A DNA stretch of 64,000 bases from positions 2,728,001-2,792,000 of the forward strand of contig NZ_CP168030.1 in assembly GCF_041529975.1 (NCBI RefSeq), written 5' to 3'. The DNA is from Microbacterium maritypicum. Its GTDB lineage: Bacteria; Actinomycetota; Actinomycetes; Actinomycetales; Microbacteriaceae. Under the pieces are notes generated by a model. The model was not told where the DNA came from. It made no database searches and saw only the letters and a list, made by a program, of their open reading frames with translations. Positions 12,015 to 20,685 of the stretch are shown in pieces. The number at the start of each line of letters is the position of its first letter. Position 1 is the first letter of the stretch. A program made the position numbers and the translations under genes.

Positions 12015-14215
12015 GCTACACAGAAGATGTCGCCGCATCCACCGAGTGGGAGGCCGTCTCCTCGGCCACGCACCACGATCCGCACGCCATCCTCGGCGCG
12101 CACCCCCACAAAGACGCCGCAGACCGCACGGTCACCGTGATCCGCGTCCGACGCCCGCTGGCCGCCGGCGTGTCCGCGGTGTTCGGCGACGGCAGCCGGC
12201 TCGAGCTCTCCCACGTGGCGCATGGCATCTGGGAGGCGCAGCACGTCGGTCCCCCGCTCCCATACCGGCTCGCCACGCGGTACGCGGATCACGAGGAGAC
12301 GCTCTCCGGGGATCCGTATCGACACCGTCCGACTCTCGGAGACCTCGACCTCCATCTGATCGCCGAGGGACGGCACGAACGCCTCTGGGAGGCGCTGGGT
12401 GCCCACCCCCGGACGCTGGACGGCGAGCAGGGCGTCGCGTTCGCCGTCTGGGCGCCCAACGCCTCGGCAGTGCGCGTCGTCGGCGATCACAACGACTGGA
12501 ACGGCGATGCGCACGCGATGCGCTCGATGGGCGTGAGCGGAGTCTGGGAGCTCTTCATCCCCGATCTCCCCGTTTGCACGCGGTACAAGTATCAGATCCG
12601 CACCCGCGACGGAGCCTGGATACTGAAAGCCGACCCGATGGCGCTCGCGGCCGAGGTACCGCCGAACACAGCATCCGTCGTGACCGCGTCGTCCTACGAG
12701 TGGGCGGACGGCGCGTGGATGACCCGGCGTGCCGCGACCCACGCCGTCGCGCAGCCGCTGTCGGTCTACGAGATCCACGTCGGCTCCTGGCGTGAGGGCC
12801 TCGGGTACCGGGACATCGCCGAGCCGCTGATCCAGCACGTGACGGATACAGGATTCACGCACGTCGAGTTCATGCCGTTGGCGGAGCACCCCTTCGGGGG
12901 CTCCTGGGGCTACCAGGTCAGCGGCTATTACGCGCCCACGAGCCGTTTCGGCACCCCGGACGACCTGAGATACCTGATCGATCGGCTGCACCAGGCCGGC
13001 ATCGGCGTGATCATGGACTGGGTTCCCGGGCACTTCCCGAAAGACGCCTTCGCCCTCGCGCGCTTCGACGGCCAGCCCCTGTACGAACACCCCGATCCTC
13101 GCCGCGGCGAGCACCAGGACTGGGGCACGCTCATCTTCGACTACGGCCGACCGGAGGTGCGCGGCTTCCTCGTAGCCAACGCGCTGTACTGGTTCAGGGA
13201 GTTCCACGTCGACGGGCTGCGGGTCGATGCCGTCGCCTCGATGCTCTACCTCGACTACTCCCGCGAAGCCGGCGAATGGGAACCGAACATCCACGGTGGC
13301 CGGGAGAATCTCGAGGCGATCCGGTTCCTGCAGGAGGTGAACGCCACGGCCTACCGACTGCACCCGGGGATCATGATGATCGCCGAGGAGTCGACCAGCT
13401 TCCCGGGCGTCACCGCACCCACCGACCACGCCGGCCTGGGGTTCGGGTTCAAATGGAACATGGGCTGGATGAACGACTCTCTCCAGTACATCTCGCGCGA
13501 CCCCATGTACCGCGCGCATCACGAAGGCGAGATGACCTTCTCCTTCGTGTATGCATTCGGGGAGAACTACCTGCTGCCGATCAGCCACGACGAAGTCGTG
13601 CACGGAAAGGGCAGCCTGATGGCGAAGATGCCCGGTGACCACTGGCACAAGCTCGCGAACGTCCGCGCGTACCTCGCCTACATGTGGGGGCATCCCGGGA
13701 AGAAGCTCCTGTTCATGGGCCAGGAGTTCGGTCAGCTCGCCGAGTGGTCCGAAGGGCGTGAGCTGGATTGGTGGCTCCTCGACCAGCCGTCGCACGCGCA
13801 GCTGCAGGGCTTCGTCGGCGCGATGAACCGTGCGTACAGATCCCAGTCCCCGCTGTGGGCACGGGACAACGACGGATCATCGTTCCAGCGCCTCGGCGCA
13901 CCCAGCTGGGACCCGACCGTGATCGCCTTCGAGCGGCGGGATGCCCACGGCGGACGTCTCGTCGTCGTGAGCAACTTCGCCGGGGTGGAGCGCGCGGGAT
14001 ATCGACTCGCACTCCCGCAGGACGGCGTCTGGCAGGAGGTTCTCAACACCGACGCCGCCGATTACGGCGGACGAGGGTCCGGAAACCTGGGCATGGTCTT
14101 CGCCACCGGTGAGGACGGAAGCGCCCCCACGGCGACGATGACCCTTCCTGCGCTGTCGACGCTGTGGCTGCGGCACCAGTCGGACCCACACGTGCCTACC
14201 GTGAGCCACGGATGA
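12011..14215 (+). CDS. glgB: 1,4-alpha-glucan branching enzyme GlgB
   Basis: GlgB makes alpha-1,6 branches in glycogen. The 734-residue protein has two N-terminal carbohydrate-binding-like modules (about residues 1-100 and 120-220), then a GH13 barrel. Motifs include [10 protein letters not shown], the nucleophile region [10 protein letters not shown] (Asp near 403), the acid/base [11 protein letters not shown] (Glu near 458), and [12 protein letters not shown]. The start overlaps the glgE stop as ATGA, with GAGGGAG upstream, so translation is coupled. Length is normal for a two-module GlgB. Confidence 0.97.
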   Translation: MSYTEDVAASTEWEAVSSATHHDPHAILGAHPHKDAADRTVTVIRVRRPLAAGVSAVFGDGSRLELSHVAHGIWEAQHVGPPLPYRLATRYADHEETLSGDPYRHRPTLGDLDLHLIAEGRHERLWEALGAHPRTLDGEQGVAFAVWAPNASAVRVVGDHNDWNGDAHAMRSMGVSGVWELFIPDLPVCTRYKYQIRTRDGAWILKADPMALAAEVPPNTASVVTASSYEWADGAWMTRRAATHAVAQPLSVYEIHVGSWREGLGYRDIAEPLIQHVTDTGFTHVEFMPLAEHPFGGSWGYQVSGYYAPTSRFGTPDDLRYLIDRLHQAGIGVIMDWVPGHFPKDAFALARFDGQPLYEHPDPRRGEHQDWGTLIFDYGRPEVRGFLVANALYWFREFHVDGLRVDAVASMLYLDYSREAGEWEPNIHGGRENLEAIRFLQEVNATAYRLHPGIMMIAEESTSFPGVTAPTDHAGLGFGFKWNMGWMNDSLQYISRDPMYRAHHEGEMTFSFVYAFGENYLLPISHDEVVHGKGSLMAKMPGDHWHKLANVRAYLAYMWGHPGKKLLFMGQEFGQLAEWSEGRELDWWLLDQPSHAQLQGFVGAMNRAYRSQSPLWARDNDGSSFQRLGAPSWDPTVIAFERRDAHGGRLVVVSNFAGVERAGYRLALPQDGVWQEVLNTDAADYGGRGSGNLGMVFATGEDGSAPTATMTLPALSTLWLRHQSDPHVPTVSHG

Positions 14216-14243
14216 CGGGGGCGCGCGCCGGATCCTCCGACGG

Positions 14244-15167
14244 CTAGAACAACAGCGAAGAAAGCCGGTTCCGGGCGGCTACCACTCGCGGGTCGCCCGT
14301 CCCGATGAGGCCGAACAGCTCGATCAGCCGCTCCCGCACCGGGGTGCGCTGATCGGACGGCAGCTGGGCGAACAGGTCGAGCAGTCGCGAGAAAGCGTCG
14401 TCGACGTGACCGCCGGCCAGATCGAGGTCTGCCACGTCGAACTGCGCCTGGACGTCGAGCGGTCCCTCGGCAGCCGCCGCACGCGCTGCCTGCAGGTCGA
14501 GCCCCTGCACGCGGTCGAGCAGACGCACCTGGCCGAGACCAGCGATCGCCTCCTCATCACGAGGGTTCTCGGCGAGGGCCTTCTCGTAGGCGCGGATCGC
14601 TGCGGCGTAGTCGCCCGCCTCGATCGCGGCGAACGCCTCGGCGTGCAGGGGGGGAAGCTCCGGCTCCTCCGGCGTCGACGGCGCCTCGGCATCGGCGTCG
14701 ACCGCAAGCGATCCGGTGACACCGTTCTGCGCTGCCACCTGCAGCAGCTGCGCGAAGACATCGCGCACCTGCTGCTCCGGCACCGCTCCGGTGAACATCG
14801 GCACGGGCTGACCGGCGATCAACGCGACGACCATCGGGATCGACTGCGCGCGGAAGCTCTGCGCGAGCTGCGGGTTCGCATCGACGTCGACCTTGGCGAG
14901 CAGCACGCGGCCGCCGAGTTCACGCGTCACCTTCTCGATGATCGGACTCAGCTGTTTGCACGGCCCGCACCACTCGGCCCACAGATCCACGACGACGGGA
15001 ACCGTGCGCGAGAGTTCGAGGATCTGCCCGAATGTCTCATCGGTCGCATCGACGACGACATCGACCACGCCGGGGGCTGGAGCCCCCTCGGGCGGAGCCG
15101 CCGGTCGGTTGCGGAGGGTCGACAGGTCCACCGCGCCACGCAGCGCGGTCGGAGAGATTTCACTCAC
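14244..15167 (-). CDS. Thioredoxin-domain protein with C-terminal TPR region (CnoX/YbbN-like)
   Basis: This 307-residue protein has a thioredoxin fold at residues 35-145 with the redox motif WCGPC (Cys67 and Cys70), followed by helical repeats of the TPR type (about residues 170-300, for example AFAAIEAGDYAAAIRAYEKA). That layout is known from YbbN/CnoX, a holdase that protects proteins from oxidative damage. Unlike the E. coli form, the CxxC pair is intact. The GTG start overlaps the stop of the upstream gene as GTGA, so the two are co-translated. The function in this organism is inferred from domain order. Confidence 0.88.
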   Translation of the reverse strand: MSEISPTALRGAVDLSTLRNRPAAPPEGAPAPGVVDVVVDATDETFGQILELSRTVPVVVDLWAEWCGPCKQLSPIIEKVTRELGGRVLLAKVDVDANPQLAQSFRAQSIPMVVALIAGQPVPMFTGAVPEQQVRDVFAQLLQVAAQNGVTGSLAVDADAEAPSTPEEPELPPLHAEAFAAIEAGDYAAAIRAYEKALAENPRDEEAIAGLGQVRLLDRVQGLDLQAARAAAAEGPLDVQAQFDVADLDLAGGHVDDAFSRLLDLFAQLPSDQRTPVRERLIELFGLIGTGDPRVVAARNRLSSLLF

Positions 15168-17086
15168 TTGATCACCTTCACGGAAAGGAGGTCCTGGTGG
15201 ACTGCCAGGAGCCTGATCTGCTCCGTCGATCCCTGAGCGGGGACCGAGAAGAACAGCTGGAACTCGTACGTCGTCTCGACGCCCTTCGCGGATTCCGTCG
15301 CGCCCGTCAGGGCCTTGGCCTCTGCGTTGTCGCCGAACCGGATCACCACGTCGGAAGACGTCGGCGTCACCGTCTCGGTATCGGTCAGAGAAACCGCGAC
15401 GATCGCACCACTGTCGAGCGTGGTCATCGAGATGGGCTCATCCGTCGTCGGCGCCATGTCGAATGCCGCCTTGGACGTCTTGGCGGCACCCTTGTCGGCG
15501 AGCCCCTTGACCACGGCCTGCCGGCTGTCGGTGATCGACGTCGCGAGATTCAACGCGAGGTCATCGAACAGGCCGTAGAACTCGCTCTTCTCCCCCGAGT
15601 CGACGACGTCGGCGAACGCCGGGGCGAGTTCCGCGGGCGGGAGCGTGAGGAACGCGGAGTCCGACGGGACGAGCGACGTGCCGAGCCAGCTGGCCGCGAC
15701 ATCGGGGAAAACCGCATCCGCGGACATCTCGGCCATATTGCTGACCTTGTAGTTCGACCACGGGTCTGACTGCGTCATCATGAACACAACGGGCGGCTCG
15801 GTGTCGTCGCCCTTGCTCTTCGCGAGCATGAGCACGGTGCGCGGCCACACATCGGTCGCCTCAGGAAGCACGACCTCGACATCATCCGTCGGGATCGCCG
15901 CAGGAACAGCCATGTCCGTGAGCTTGGTCCGCAGCGCGTACTCGGTCGTGCGGGCGGCGAGAGCCGGTCCGTCCAGACGCGTGGCGGCCAGGTCGAGATC
16001 GAGTGCGGCGTCTGCCTCCACCACCGTGTCGGATACCGACTTCAGGATGCGCTTGGCCTGCGCCTCGGTCACGGCGGGGGGCTTCTGATTCTCCGGCGCG
16101 ATGACGGTCGGGCTGGGCGAGGGTGACGCAGAAGCATCGCCGAACTGCGGCCAGGAATCGGCGGAACACCCGGCAGCGAGAAGGGCAGTGAGCCCGAGGG
16201 CCGGGATCGCCAGCAGCCGGCGACGACGAGCGGGGCTCTTCGCGCGCATCGACGTCTTCGAGTCGTTCTCCTTGGGGTCCACGATCTCCCCATCTTCGAT
16301 CTCGGTGTCCGGGGTATCTGCGGAGGGCGCCGGGTCGGCGGAGGCCGGTGTATCCGTTGAACCTTCGATCGCTGCGCGCTCTTCCGGGGGAAGCACCGCG
16401 ACGTCGATCGGCTCGGTCACAGGAAGGGGGCCGGGGCCCTTGCGGCGCGGACCCCGTCCACGACGCTGGTGGCGGATTCCGAGGACGTACAGGACGAGTC
16501 CGATCAGCAGGACGATGCCGCCGGCGACCATGAGGGGCCCTGCGAGGGGGGTCGAGGTGTCGAGCGGCCAGGAGACGACGATGTCGTCGGGAGCATCCTC
16601 CGTGCCGTCGTACGCGACCAGCATGCTCGTTCCCTCGGGGAGTTGCATGTTGTCGGCGACGAGCGTGTTCTCCTTCTCGAAGGAGTCGAGCCACAGGTCG
16701 GAGCCACGGGGATCACGGCCAGTGTCGGCTTCGCCCTCTTCGCCCTCTTCGCCACCGGCCGACGCGTCCGGCGACACGTGCTCGACGGCGAAGCTGCTGT
16801 CGTCGTCCACCGTGACGTGGTTGTAGTCGGAGTCTGCGAGCCAGGCTTCCATGTCGGCTGTCCTGCCGTAGCTGCCGAAGATGTCACCCTGACCGCGCAC
16901 GATCAAGGTCTGCACTCCGGGGTTCGTCCGGAGCACGTCCCCGTCCAGCAGGACGAACGGTGCAGGCTCATCGATCTTGACTTGCGTCTGCTGCGAGTCG
17001 GGGCCCACGAAGGTGCGCTGGGCGATCCCCGCCCCGATCAGCACGGCGGCAAGCACGAAGGCCACCACGGCCCATACGAAACGCAC
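15164..17086 (-). CDS. Membrane protein of unknown function with an internal lipoprotein-type signal
   Basis: I do not recognise this 640-residue protein. It has a transmembrane helix near residues 3-22, an extracytoplasmic region of about 160 residues containing an acidic EEGEEGE stretch, a second helix near 183-203, and a long charged linker. After the linker comes a second signal: Met280, five arginines within nine residues, a hydrophobic run and LTALLAAGC, which is a textbook lipobox with Cys307. A Ser/Pro-rich spacer and a folded C-terminal domain of about 300 residues follow. GTG 17086 is chosen because AGGAG lies seven bases before it; GTG 17101 is the alternative. The end overlaps the thioredoxin-TPR gene. 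Confidence 0.8.
   Translation of the reverse strand: MRFVWAVVAFVLAAVLIGAGIAQRTFVGPDSQQTQVKIDEPAPFVLLDGDVLRTNPGVQTLIVRGQGDIFGSYGRTADMEAWLADSDYNHVTVDDDSSFAVEHVSPDASAGGEEGEEGEADTGRDPRGSDLWLDSFEKENTLVADNMQLPEGTSMLVAYDGTEDAPDDIVVSWPLDTSTPLAGPLMVAGGIVLLIGLVLYVLGIRHQRRGRGPRRKGPGPLPVTEPIDVAVLPPEERAAIEGSTDTPASADPAPSADTPDTEIEDGEIVDPKENDSKTSMRAKSPARRRRLLAIPALGLTALLAAGCSADSWPQFGDASASPSPSPTVIAPENQKPPAVTEAQAKRILKSVSDTVVEADAALDLDLAATRLDGPALAARTTEYALRTKLTDMAVPAAIPTDDVEVVLPEATDVWPRTVLMLAKSKGDDTEPPVVFMMTQSDPWSNYKVSNMAEMSADAVFPDVAASWLGTSLVPSDSAFLTLPPAELAPAFADVVDSGEKSEFYGLFDDLALNLATSITDSRQAVVKGLADKGAAKTSKAAFDMAPTTDEPISMTTLDSGAIVAVSLTDTETVTPTSSDVVIRFGDNAEAKALTGATESAKGVETTYEFQLFFSVPAQGSTEQIRLLAVHQDLLSVKVIK
16734..16757. 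repeat. Short tandem repeat coding for the acidic EEGEEGE stretch
   Basis: A nine-base unit (TTCGCCCTC on the plus strand) occurs nearly three times in a row inside the membrane protein gene. It encodes an in-frame Glu-Glu-Gly repeat in the extracytoplasmic region and could vary in copy number without a frameshift. Confidence 0.6.
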
Positions 17087-17142
17087 GAATAGTCTCCTCA
17101 CGCATCACCGGCACCTGCCCGCGACGCAACACTCGACATTTC

Positions 17143-17148
17143 AGACTA
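17143..17148 (-). promoter_or_regulatory. Likely -10 hexamer TAGTCT for the membrane protein-thioredoxin operon
   Basis: TAGTCT on the minus strand lies 56 bases before the GTG start at 17086. It sits in the loop of a short inverted repeat (ATTTC and GAAAT). A leader of about 50 bases with AGGAG before the start fits. Confidence 0.4.
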
Positions 17149-17184
17149 GCGAAATCAGCTGTGTGTTGCCCACGTACACATGCA

Positions 17185-17203
17185 GTGCCGGCTGGACCGG
17201 CAC
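17185..17203. repeat. Perfect 7-bp inverted repeat upstream of the AI-2E-family gene
   Basis: GTGCCGG, the loop CTGGA, then CCGGCAC form a perfect hairpin or operator-like palindrome between two divergent genes, about 65 bases before the transporter start. A TACCCT hexamer (17234-17239) lies downstream of it and could be the transporter -10. Its role is unknown. Confidence 0.45.
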
Positions 17204-17266
17204 GTCGCGCGCCACGTGGCTCGGCGTCTGGATACCCTTGCTGCAGTCGTTTCGAGGAGTCGTCGC

Positions 17267-18328
17267 ATGAAGATCCACAATCCGTTCCGCACCGCCCTCG
17301 TGGCGACGCTCGGCGTGGGACTGGGGATCCTCCTGATCAACAGCGTGGAGACACTTTCGAGCGTCCTGCTCTACGTCGGCACAGCGCTCTTCCTCAGCCT
17401 GGGCCTCGATCCGCTCGTCTCCTTCCTGGAACGTCGTAGGCTCCCCCGCTGGCTCGCCGTGCTGGTGACGATCCTCGCGGTCCTCGCGATCTTCAGCGGG
17501 ATCGTGCTGATCATCCTCCCCGTACTCGTGGATCAGATCTCCCAGCTGATCGCGCAGATCACGGCCATCGTTTCGCGAGGGAACATGATCCCCGATCTCA
17601 AGGAGTGGATGCAGGACACCTTCCCGAATCTGCAGGTCGATGTCGTCTTCACGTACGTCACCGACTGGCTGACGACGAACCTCGCCGAGATCGGCGGATC
17701 CATCGGTCAGGGCGTCCTCGTCGCCAGCGGCGCCGTCGTCAGCGGACTGTTCGGCGCGTTCATCATCCTCATCCTGACGATCTACCTCACCGCCTCGACG
17801 CCATCGCTCAAGCGCGCCGTGTACCAGCTCGCCCCGTCGTCGAAGCGCGACCGCTTCATCGACCTGTCGGAGCAGATCACCGACTCCGTGGGGTACTACG
17901 TCATGGGGCAGGTGACACAGGGCGTGATCAACGGCGTCCTCAGCGCGATCTACCTCTCGATCATCGATGCGCCGTTCCCGGCGGTCCTCGCGATCATCGC
18001 CTTCTTCTTCTCACTGATCCCGCTCGTCGGGACCCTGACCGGCTCCACGATCATCGTCCTCGTGTGCCTCATCCCGGGTCTCGGGTCTCCAGGGATCGCG
18101 ATCGCCGCGGCGATCTACTACCTCGTCTACATGCAGATCGAGGCGTACGTGATCTCTCCGCGCATCATGAGCCGCGCGGTCGCCGTCCCCGGAGCAGTCG
18201 TCGTCGTGGCGGCGCTCGCGGGCGGTAGCCTGCTCGGCCTGCTGGGGGCACTCATCGCGATCCCCGTTGCTGCGAGCATCCTGATCATCTACCGGCAGGT
18301 TCTCATCCCGCGGATGAACGAACTCTGA
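17267..18328 (+). CDS. AI-2E family (PerM-like) transporter
   Basis: This 353-residue integral membrane protein belongs to the family often named after AI-2 export, whose members also include Na/H antiporters and permeases with unclear substrates. It shows about seven to eight hydrophobic segments, with the conserved central soluble part (residues 80-150) and the family motifs YYVMGQVTQGVINGVL and LIPLVGTLTGS, then QIEAYVISPRIMSRAV. The ATG at 17267 is chosen because AGGAG lies nine bases upstream. The substrate cannot be predicted. Confidence 0.9.
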   Translation: MKIHNPFRTALVATLGVGLGILLINSVETLSSVLLYVGTALFLSLGLDPLVSFLERRRLPRWLAVLVTILAVLAIFSGIVLIILPVLVDQISQLIAQITAIVSRGNMIPDLKEWMQDTFPNLQVDVVFTYVTDWLTTNLAEIGGSIGQGVLVASGAVVSGLFGAFIILILTIYLTASTPSLKRAVYQLAPSSKRDRFIDLSEQITDSVGYYVMGQVTQGVINGVLSAIYLSIIDAPFPAVLAIIAFFFSLIPLVGTLTGSTIIVLVCLIPGLGSPGIAIAAAIYYLVYMQIEAYVISPRIMSRAVAVPGAVVVVAALAGGSLLGLLGALIAIPVAASILIIYRQVLIPRMNEL

Positions 18329-18350
18329 GGCACCGGAGCCTCGGGCTCGA

Positions 18351-19073
18351 TCAGTCCGTCGGCGGCCACTGAGTGGCCAGGGGAAGAGCCGACGGGTTCA
18401 CTGCCGCCACGATCTCCGTGAGCACGCGCCGCGTCTGGGTCTCGCCGACCCACAGGTGCTTACCGCCCTCGACCGCGATCAACTGGGCATGCGGAATCGA
18501 GGCGAAGCGTTCGCGAGCCTCATCCGGGCGCAGGTAGTCGTCCAGCTCCGGCACCAACACGACGAGCGGGACTTCGCTGTCGGCCCAGGCCGCGACCTCC
18601 GATTCCGTGGCGCGATGCAACGGCGGAGACAAGAGGATCACGCCGGCGATGTCGTGGTCGCGCCCGTACTTGAGCGCCAGTTCGGTGCCGAAAGACCACC
18701 CGAGGAGCCATGGACGCGGAAGCGCCCGTGCGTGGACGAAGTTCATTGCCGCCGCCACATCGAACTGCTCCGCCGCGCCCCCGTCGAACGCACCGTCGCT
18801 CGTGCCGCGCGGCGACGTGGTCCCCCGCGTGTTGAACCTCAGGACTGCCAGGTCAGCCAGCGCAGGAAGCCTCGCTGCGGCTTTGCGGATGATGTGGGAG
18901 TCCATGAATCCGCCCGCTGTCGGCAGGGGATGAAGCGTCACGAGCGTCGCCACGGGCGGAGCATCCTGCGGGATGGCCAGTTCGCCGACCAGTGTGAGAC
19001 CGTCCGCGGTGGTCAGCTCGACATCCTCGCGCTGCGCGGGGAGCTCCAGCGGCCCTCGAATCTCCATGTTCAC
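18351..19073 (-). CDS. Alpha/beta hydrolase
   Basis: A 240-residue alpha/beta-hydrolase with the nucleophile elbow GWSFGTE (Ser127), an oxyanion region near TLHPLPTAGGF, and the catalytic His near GGKHLWVGE. The acid is probably the Asp in ELDDYLRP. The substrate is unknown; such small cytosolic hydrolases act on esters or peptides. The start is set at GTG 19073, which overlaps the preceding stop as GTGA and has GGAGGA at good spacing; ATG 19067 is the next choice. It forms an operon with the small cysteine-rich protein upstream. Confidence 0.85.
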   Translation of the reverse strand: MNMEIRGPLELPAQREDVELTTADGLTLVGELAIPQDAPPVATLVTLHPLPTAGGFMDSHIIRKAAARLPALADLAVLRFNTRGTTSPRGTSDGAFDGGAAEQFDVAAAMNFVHARALPRPWLLGWSFGTELALKYGRDHDIAGVILLSPPLHRATESEVAAWADSEVPLVVLVPELDDYLRPDEARERFASIPHAQLIAVEGGKHLWVGETQTRRVLTEIVAAVNPSALPLATQWPPTD

Positions 19074-19357
19074 GCCATCCTCCAACAGTGTGTATGCCAG
19101 TGCCGACGCGCGGCGAGATCCGCCGCATCGCCTAAGACGCCGTCGGCACGCCAGGCGACCAGGTGCGCGGTTCCCGCGACGATCGGCCGCGCACACCCCG
19201 GGCAGACGTATTCCTTCTGTGCCTGAGCGGATGACACCGGCTGCACGGTCCACTCGCTGCCCCGGCGGGTCTCCGAGCGCTTCCATCCGGCGAGCATCCG
19301 ATCGAAGGAGTCGTCCGGTTCAGGGCGCGCAGGAGAGCGCCGGCGTGAGCGAGGCAT
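19070..19357 (-). CDS. Small putative zinc-binding protein (CPGC motif)
   Basis: This 95-residue basic protein has an N-terminal Arg/Pro-rich part and a C-terminal CPGC pair followed by HWHTHC. The Cys and His spacing suggests a single zinc site. Proteins with this layout are found widely in actinobacteria as hypotheticals next to a hydrolase; the role is unknown. AGGAG lies only two bases before the ATG, so initiation may be weak or the start may differ. It overlaps the hydrolase gene by four bases. Confidence 0.7.
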   Translation of the reverse strand: MPRSRRRSPARPEPDDSFDRMLAGWKRSETRRGSEWTVQPVSSAQAQKEYVCPGCARPIVAGTAHLVAWRADGVLGDAADLAARRHWHTHCWRMA

Positions 19358-19366
19358 CGCTCCTGT

Positions 19367-20059
19367 TCACCACCAGTGGTTGTTGGTCCAGAAGCTGTAC
19401 GCCCCGGCCCAGCTGCCGTACCGCCCCGTGGCGTAGCCGGTGGCCCAACGCAGGTTGTCCACGGGATCGTAGCCGTTGCCGGGAACCTTGCTGCACGGAA
19501 GCGCCTGGACCAGCCCGCACGCACCCGAAGACGAGTTCGTGGCGTTCGGGTTCCAACCGCTCTCGCGAGACACGATGTAGTCGACGTACTGCCAATCGCT
19601 CTGCGCGATGCCGGCGGCGGCCATCCAGTCGGCGGGCGCTCCACCTCCCGAGTAAGGAGGCAGGGTGCCACCGGAGGACCCGCCCTGCGAACCTGTTGCG
19701 GCAGTCGCTGCCGGCTTGGGCTTGGGCTTCGGTTTCGGCTTCACGTACACCTCGAACGTGCCGCGTTCGACCGGCGTGATCGCTGCACCGCTGACCGTGA
19801 CCGTGAGATTCTGCGTGTCGGCGAGAGCGAGCGAATAGGCCGAGTCCGGAGCATCGGACTGCACGGGCTCCGCCAACGCGACGCCGGTCGGTGCCACGAG
19901 TGCTCCCGCGAATCCGACCACAGCGAGAGCGCTGAACACGCTCACGACACCGCGACGGCGAGACCATCGGCGAGTGCCCGTGCGCGCGGATCTGACCGTC
20001 GCTGCGGGCACCAGCGAAAGGTCGCGTCGTTCGGGGTTCATGTCGTTTCGGGAGTTCAC
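19367..20059 (-). CDS. Secreted transglycosylase-like (SLT/aggregation-promoting type) protein
   Basis: The 230-residue protein has a basic N-terminus, a hydrophobic signal segment (near residues 40-62, ending in VALAEPV), a short G5-like or spacer region, a Lys-Pro repeat (VKPKPKPKPKPAA), a Gly/Ser linker, and a C-terminal lysozyme-like domain. The domain carries the likely catalytic Glu in YIVSRESGWNPNA and the family SSSGACGLVQALPCSK, and ends WTNNHWW. It probably acts on peptidoglycan outside the cell. GTG 20059 is chosen as start because a TAGACT hexamer ends ten bases upstream; a TTG at 20080 lies before it and ATG 20041 after it. Confidence 0.85.
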   Translation of the reverse strand: MNSRNDMNPERRDLSLVPAATVRSARTGTRRWSRRRGVVSVFSALAVVGFAGALVAPTGVALAEPVQSDAPDSAYSLALADTQNLTVTVSGAAITPVERGTFEVYVKPKPKPKPKPAATAATGSQGGSSGGTLPPYSGGGAPADWMAAAGIAQSDWQYVDYIVSRESGWNPNATNSSSGACGLVQALPCSKVPGNGYDPVDNLRWATGYATGRYGSWAGAYSFWTNNHWW

Positions 20060-20069
20060 GATGAAGGAC

Positions 20070-20075
20070 AGTCTA
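20070..20075 (-). promoter_or_regulatory. -10 hexamer TAGACT for the transglycosylase-like gene
   Basis: TAGACT on the minus strand is followed by ten bases and GTG 20059, giving a leader of only three or four bases if +1 is seven bases after the hexamer. The ffh gene has the same ten-base arrangement. Confidence 0.45.
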
Positions 20076-20106
20076 CGCAAAGGCGCCTGAGTCGACCATC
20101 AGGAAC

Positions 20107-20685
20107 TCAGCGAACGGCGAGAATCACGTCGATCGTGGCGTCGAGGAGTGCGTCGACCTGCTCTTCACGGTAGCCGCCACGCTGCATGCGAAACGCGGCA
20201 GAACGCAGCTGCTCGGCGGAGAGCGGGTCTCCGTCGCGGAGGTAGCGGACGATTCTTGTCGAGACATGATCGACCTCGTCGACGCGATAGCCGAACGTGA
20301 GGACACCGGTGCGGGCGAAGCGTCGGCGGCGAGGCCGGGCCAGGTGATCCAGGATCGTCTGCGCGTCTGCTCTCGCCTGTTCGACCCAGACCTCGGCGCC
20401 CTGCGCTCGCACCACACGCTCCCGCTCGCGCGCGGCGAAAGCGTCTTCCACGCGACCGAGAGCCGCATCGACGTCGGCCACCACGTAGCCGCCCTTGACG
20501 AGCGGAAAGGATGCCGCGCGCACATCGTCGGCGCCCAGGTCGTCGGTACCGGTCTCGAACGCTCGTCGCGCAGACGCGAGAAAGGTGTCGACAGCGGCAC
20601 GGTGGTATCCACGCTCGCGCCCGGACGTCAGCGCGAACGCCGGCGAGGCATCGGCAGCTCGCTCGGCGACCTGGTCTTCGTTCAT
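20107..20685 (-). CDS. DivIVA-domain protein
   Basis: This 192-residue soluble protein carries two copies of a DivIVA-like N-terminal motif. The first is near residue 17 (FALTSGRERGYHRAAVDTFL) and the second near 120 (LTFGYRVDEVDHVST), each followed by an ASFPLVKGGY or AAFRMQRGGY turn. A helical, charged stretch between them may form a coiled coil. It may help position cell-wall or division proteins, but it lacks the long coiled coil of true DivIVA/Wag31. The ATG overlaps the cdsA stop as TGATG, so it is coupled to phospholipid synthesis. A GTG one codon earlier is possible. Confidence 0.8.
   Translation of the reverse strand: MNEDQVAERAADASPAFALTSGRERGYHRAAVDTFLASARRAFETGTDDLGADDVRAASFPLVKGGYVVADVDAALGRVEDAFAARERERVVRAQGAEVWVEQARADAQTILDHLARPRRRRFARTGVLTFGYRVDEVDHVSTRIVRYLRDGDPLSAEQLRSAAFRMQRGGYREEQVDALLDATIDVILAVR

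Noticed and set aside
18336..18348. GAGCC-TCG-GGCTC as terminator between convergent genes
   Set aside because: Only five base pairs in a GC-rich gap with no U-run; too weak to call.
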